A stretch of 8,959 nt of DNA from CAZRZN01 sp964604565. GTDB lineage: Bacteria > Pseudomonadota > Alphaproteobacteria > Rhodobacterales > Rhodobacteraceae. Positions 1 through 6,000 of the stretch are shown in pieces; position 1 is the first letter of the stretch; each line of letters starts with the position of its first letter. The stretch covers positions 1-8,959 of the forward strand of contig CAZRZN010000174.1 in assembly GCA_964604565.1 (NCBI GenBank). The letters are read 5' to 3'. Under the pieces are notes generated by a model. The model saw nothing but the letters and a program-made list of their open reading frames with translations, was not told where the DNA came from and did no database searches. Both the position numbers and the translations under genes were made by a program.

Positions 1-54
1 GTCCCCCTCGACCACCTCGCGCGACGGCAACGGCCCGATCACCGGCGCCGTGTT
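1..54 (-). repeat. 181-residue module, copy 3, cut by the window edge (residues 2969-2986)
   Basis: The first 18 residues of a third copy (NTAPVIGPLPSREVVEGD) are visible. Its 54 bases are identical to 1087-1140 of copy 1 and differ from copy 2 only at position 19 versus 562. The array therefore continues to the left, with unknown copy number. Confidence 0.9.
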
Positions 55-3000
55 CGCCGCCTCGACGGTCAGGACCTGCGTCACCGCATCGCTGCGCGCG
101 CCCTCGGCATCCACCGCCACCAGCGACAGCGTCACATCCCCCGCCGTGGCGTAGACATGCGTCAGCGCATCCAGCGTGCCCGGCAGCGTCTCCACCGTGC
201 CGTCGCCCCAGTCGATCTCCCAGAAGGCAATCGCATCGCCCCCCGGATCCGTCGCCGTCGGCGTCACCGTCACCAGATCGCCCGCCGTTACCACCGTCGG
301 CGCCGAAAGATCCGCCGCCGGCGCCGCATTCACCCACGACAGGTCGAACACCGCCTCCGAGAACAGCGCCCCCGGTCCGTCATCCGTCGCCCGCACCCGC
401 ACCTCGCCGCTGCCGGAAACCCCCGGCGCGGTAAAGCTGAACTGACCGCCCGGCGTCACCTGAACCCCCGCCGGACCCGACACCAGCGTCCAGGTCACCC
501 CGTCGCCCTCCGCATCCGTCGCGGGCAGCGCAAAGGACAGCGTGTCCCCCTCGACCACCTCACGCGACGGCAACGGCCCGATCACCGGCGCCGTGTTCGC
601 CGCCGCGACGGTCAGGACCTGCGTCACCGCATCGCTCCGCGCGCCCTCGGCATCCACCGCCACCAGCGACAGCGTCACATCCCCCGCCGCGCTATAGACA
701 TGCGTCAGCGCATCCAGCGTGCCCGGCAGCGTCTCCACCGTGCCGTCGCCCCAGTCGATCTCCCAGAAGGCAATCGCATCGCCCCCCGGATCCGTCGCCG
801 TCGGCGTCACCGTCACCAGATCGCCCGCCGTTACCACCGTCGGCGCCGAAAGATCCGCCGCCGGCGCCGCATTCACCCACGACAGGTCGAACACCGCCTC
901 CGAGAACAGCGCCCCCGGTCCGTCATCCGTCGCCCGCACCCGCACCTCGCCGCTGCCGGAAACCCCCGGCGCGGTAAAGCTGAACTGACCGCCCGGCGTC
1001 ACCTGAACCCCCGCCGGACCCGACACCAGCGTCCAGGTCACCCCGTCGCCCTCCGCATCCGTCGCGGGCAGCGCAAAGGACAGCGTGTCCCCCTCGACCA
1101 CCTCGCGCGACGGCAACGGCCCGATCACCGGCGCCGTGTTCTGGCGGAGCACGTTCAGCGCAACTATGGCCTGCGGTGAGGTCAGCGCATTGGACGCGGT
1201 TCCCGCGGGATCACCGCTGTCGGTGACGGTAAAGGCGAATTGCGTGGCCCCTTCTGTCCCGGCCGGGGCGAAATAGTCGAAGACGAGGTCGGAGACTCGG
1301 GTCAGAATCCCGATGTCAGGCTGGCTGACGATCTCGGCGCGCAGCAGGTTCGACGGCGTTTCCACATCCGTCCCGGACAGCACGATCCGCGTGGACGTGC
1401 CCGAAACCACATCCAGGGCATCCGCGATCGCCACCGGTGCATCATTCACCGGAACGATCGCGATGGACACCTCGGCCTCCGCCTCACCCAGCTTGCCGTC
1501 ATCCACGGCAAAGCGGAAACTGTCGGGCCGCGTCTCATTTTCATCTGGACGGTAGGTCACGGTCCCCGTCGCCGGGTCGAAGTTTTCCAGAATGCCAAAG
1601 CGTGGCCCTTCGGTGATCCGGTAGCTCAGCGTGTCGCCGTCATCGTCGGACGCCGACAGCGCGATCAGGACGCTGCCGTCCTCCGAGACCTGAACCGACG
1701 CCGGATTGGCCACCGGCAATGTATTGGTGCTGCGGTCGACCGTGAAGGTATGCAGGTAGTCGCCCCCTTCGACGCCATCACCATCCCCATCTAGACGGTT
1801 GCCAGCGGTGTCATAGATCGCGAGCGTTCCCGACAGGGTCAGGCGCCACAGACCATCCTCCAGCGGCTCGGCAAAATTGAGGACAAGGTCGGTTTCCGGG
1901 AAACTGTAGGAGGGGGCCAGAGACACAAGAATGTCGTCGCCGGTGTCCAGCACACCATCGGCCCCGGCCCCGCGCAATTCATAGTTGGCCGGGCTGCGGG
2001 CCGAGACCAGTTCGAGCGCTTCGGAGGTCTGGACGCGGATCGCGGTGAAGGCATCGGCCGTGGTGCCGCCGGGCGCGGGCAGCACCGGAATTCCCGTGAC
2101 CGTGGGCGGCGTCACATCGCCGGAATCCCCCTGAAACTCAAATGCCCCGATATCGTAGTAAACCAGGCCGGGCGTGGGCGCGAAGCGCCGCGTGTCCCCA
2201 GCATCGGGGATCGCGCCGTTCAGGTCGGAGTAAACGAAGGTTTCGCCATTGCCGGCGGACACCCCCACAATGGCCCGGCTGTCGGCATTTCCGGCGCCGT
2301 AGTGGAATTCTATCTCGCCATTGGCAAAAAGTGTCACGGCAAAGTTCAGGTCGTTCCGCGCGGGCAGGTTTTCGGTCACGCCCTGCCAGCGGAAACGGAC
2401 CCAGTCCACGCCGCCCGCGGTCTGGCCATCGGTGCGATAGACGTGGTCATCAGCATTCCAGGAAGTCCGCATATTGGTCGCGAAGGGGGCGATGATCGGA
2501 TGGGCGAGGAAATGCGCCTCTGTCAGCGGATAGGACGGGTTGACCGTCCCGAACTGAAGATAGCCATCGGTCGTGATCCGCACCTCGTCATAGGTGGTGC
2601 CGTAGAAATCGAAGGAGAAGGGCAGCGTTTCGTCGTTGTACCAGTTGGTGGAGCGCGGACCGATGGCAGTGCCATCGCTCGCAAAGGGGGCGGTGCCCGC
2701 CGTTTCGACAAAAAGGTCGTAGCCCGTCCCGGTATTGGGCGTGGTGGGGTCATCCGACCGGGGCCGGTCGAAGTAATCGCGCAGCAGCGCGCCGTAGGCA
2801 GTCCCCGCATCGATGGCGATGGATCCGGCATCGAGGTTGAAGTTGTCGTCGGCTCCGCCGCCAAGCTCCGTGTCGGGTCCGCCCAGCACGTTGTCCGCGC
2901 CATCGATGTCAAGGAACATCGGATCGCCCTGAATGGATCCCGGCCCCTCGCCGGACAGGCTGCGCCATGCGGCGATATCGGTGGCTGCCGTCCCTTCCCA

Positions 3001-6000
3001 GAGCCCCAATCGTGCGGCGCCGGTGCCCAGATGGAACAGGTTGTGATCCGACGTCCAGGACACCGAGGCGCCGGGCACCGACACGATATCGCCCTGATCC
3101 GATTGCAGGATGTTGTTGCGCAGCTCCGCGACCGCGTCGGACCGCGTCACCGCCAGCGCAGATCCCACGGACTGGTAGATCGTGTTGCCCGAAAAGGTCG
3201 AAATCTCACCGGCGGCCAGCCCGACCGCGAGGTTGGTGTTGTCGTAGATCAGGTTCTGCCGCAGCACGAGGTTCGCATTGCGCCCGCTGCCGGACTGAAC
3301 CCCCGTGGCGTTGGAATAGATCTGGTTGCGCTCCGCGGTGGTGAAAGCGGAGGAATTGTTGTTCTGCTGGATACCGACCCGGTTGTCGAAGATCCGGTTG
3401 CCGACAATCAGGCCGAAGTAGGATTCAATTCCGATATCGCCGCCATGGACGGTGTTGCCTTCCACAAGGCCGGAATACAAGTCGATGTTGGTGCCGGCGT
3501 TGCCGAACACAAGGCTGTCGCGCAGCGTGGAGCCCTGCACATAGACGCCGTCCCCGGCGTTGTCGCGCACGATCGAGTCCCGCAATTCGGCACCGTTGCG
3601 CAGAAGAACCGCATCGGTTGTGCGTGTGCTGCCAAAAACCTCGATCCCCGAGGCGATCCCTGTCCCGTCCAGAAAGTTCAGCGCGTAGTCGTTGTCAAAG
3701 AAGGTGCCGCCGGTGATCCGCGTGCCCTCACCGTCGAGATAGAGCGCGTAATAGCTGCCGGAGGACAGACCCGTGTCATGCACCACAAGATCGTTCAGGG
3801 TCAGATCCGCGTTGCCATCCAGAACCCGGACGCCCTCGGCGAGGATGTCGCGGATCGCGACACGCTCAAGCGTGATGTCGTTGCTGCGCACGTCCCTCTC
3901 GGCATTGATCCCGCGCCAGCCGCCGGCCAGCGTCATGTCACTGATCACGAGGTGATCCGCCCCGGCCAGTTCGATCACATCCGCACCGCTGGTGGCGGTG
4001 TTGCGCGTCAGCACCGTCAGATCGGCGCCCGCGCCACGGATCTCGACCGGCGCACCGTCTGCGCCGCTGTCGGAGGCCAGCATGGTCAGATCGACCGGCA
4101 CGGAATAGGATCCGGCATCGACCCAGATCCGGTCCCCGGGTTCCAGATCGTAGGCGCGGATCAGCGCGCCAAGATCGGCCATCGGCGTGGCCGCCGTCTT
4201 GCCGTCGTTGCGATTGTCGCCAATGGCGGTGGCATAGACATCGCCGGTCAGACTGCCATCATTCACGTAGAAGTCGCGCCCGCCATTGGCGATCGCGAAT
4301 CCGGCATCCGACGTATCGCTCAGGCTGCCGTCGCTGCTGCTCACGCGCAAAAGTGCGGTCTCCCCGGCAGTTTCCGGCCCGGCGGTCCATTGCGCCTTGC
4401 CGATGCCGCCACGGTTCAGCCCGACGGCCCCGGCCACGGGCGTCCATGTCGTTCCGTTGTCGGTTGACACCTCGAGGTCGAAAAGCGGGTTCGCACCCGC
4501 GCTGGCGTTGTCGCGCACCAGTTCGAGCCCGCCCAGAATCGGGAGGCCCGCGGTGCTTTCGCGTTGCAGCCCGATCGTGACCGATCCATCGACAACCGTG
4601 ACGCCGGGCAGCGTGATCGTTCCGCCCACAAAGCGGGCGCCGCCCGCCGCTGCGTGGAAGGACTGATTGGTCAACCGGTCCGTCCCGTCCACCGAAACGG
4701 TGAACGCACCCGCCGCGCTGCTGGCCGCCATTCCGTGCAGGCGCAGCGTGTAGGTGCCGTCCGGCACGTCCAGCGTGTAGCGCGTGCGCGCGTCATTCAC
4801 GCCCGCGAACTGCACCCCGTTGAGGAAAACGCTGTCGGGCACTTCCGGCGCGGTCGTGTCGGACAGCCCGTTGTAACCGTAGTTGCGGTCGATGGCATAG
4901 CCGCTCCGCTTCCACGCGGCGCTCGACCAGGTCACCCCATCTTCTGCCGTTGTCGTGTAGGTCTGCGCGGACATCGCCAGCGCCACCTCCTGCTGCTGCA
5001 AACCGCTGGTGCGGAACGACAGCTCGTAGGTTTCTCCGGCCTCAAGCTTTTCGCCGCGATTGGGGCTCAGGACCTGCACCGTTGGCCCGCCGGAGACCTG
5101 CGCATCGGGCGTGCCGCCAAAGGCCCCGATATTGATGCGTCCGCCGTTGGCGTCGGGTTCTGCGCCGGTGGCCGACAGGATATCGCCCGCGTCGATCCCC
5201 GCGGCACCGATTGTCAGCCGGAAGTCGCCAGCAGCCGGATCGCGGAACCCTGCGGGCGCCGTGATGCCGTGTTCTTCGATTGCCGCGGCATAAAAGGCGT
5301 CCTCGCGGGAATAGGCGACGCCGCTCAGACGGGTGGCGACGCCACCGCCGGTCAGATCATACTGGTTGTAATCCGCCTCTAGGCCGAACTGCGAACTTGC
5401 CGAAACCTGAAGGCCCACGCCCGCTGGCATCTGCATGATATTGTTGCGGATCAGCGCGTTCAGGCTGCTGTTGGCGATGTTCACGCCGATTTCGCCCAAC
5501 GCGCCCAAGACCAGCGTGTTGTTCTCGATCCGGACGCCATCGCCATTACTGACATCTATCCCCGTCCGGATCGCGTCCCCGTGGATGACGTTGTTCCGGA
5601 CATCCACGTTCTGCGAGGACCGCATGTCCAGATCGATCCCAAGCGGCGAGCCGGTGATCTCATTGCCCTCGATCAGCCCGTAAAAACCGGAGGTTCCGTT
5701 CACGCCAGATCCGGCATTGTCGTGGATCTGGTTGTTCAGCACCTGCGCGCCGGATACCGCCCGGACGCCGACGTTGTTGTTGTGGATCAGGGAGTCGGAC
5801 AAAACGCCACCGGTCAGGCGCACACCGGTGCTGACGTTATCGCGCACGGTGATGCCTGTCAGCGTCGAGAAGCTGGCAGTGACCGCTCTCGTTCCGGTGC
5901 TGCCGGTCTGGTTCTGGACGATGACCCCCTCTGCGCGGCCGCCGTAGAGGCTCAGCGACGTGCCATTGTTCGCGGTGAACAGCGTGTTCAGAACAACCCC

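Larger units (their letters stand above)
2134..5079 (-). repeat. diverged cassette repeat, copy 2: Ig-like + malectin-like + small sandwich + beta-helix C
   Basis: This is the second copy of the linker-plus-helix cassette, longer than copy 1 because of the sandwich inserted at 2161-2718 and a longer closing segment. Helix A at the right edge is the end of an earlier, mostly unseen copy: its SDHNLF box (8161-8178) matches that of helix C (3034-3051), with an identical run of 18 bases, 5,127 bp apart. Confidence 0.7.

Noticed and set aside
1..1141. Direct repeats as a CRISPR array or as insertion-sequence ends.
   Set aside because: The repeat unit is 543 bp, an exact multiple of three, contiguous without spacers, and encodes Ig and PKD domains in the frame of the surrounding gene. 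No terminal inverted repeats or transposase are present.
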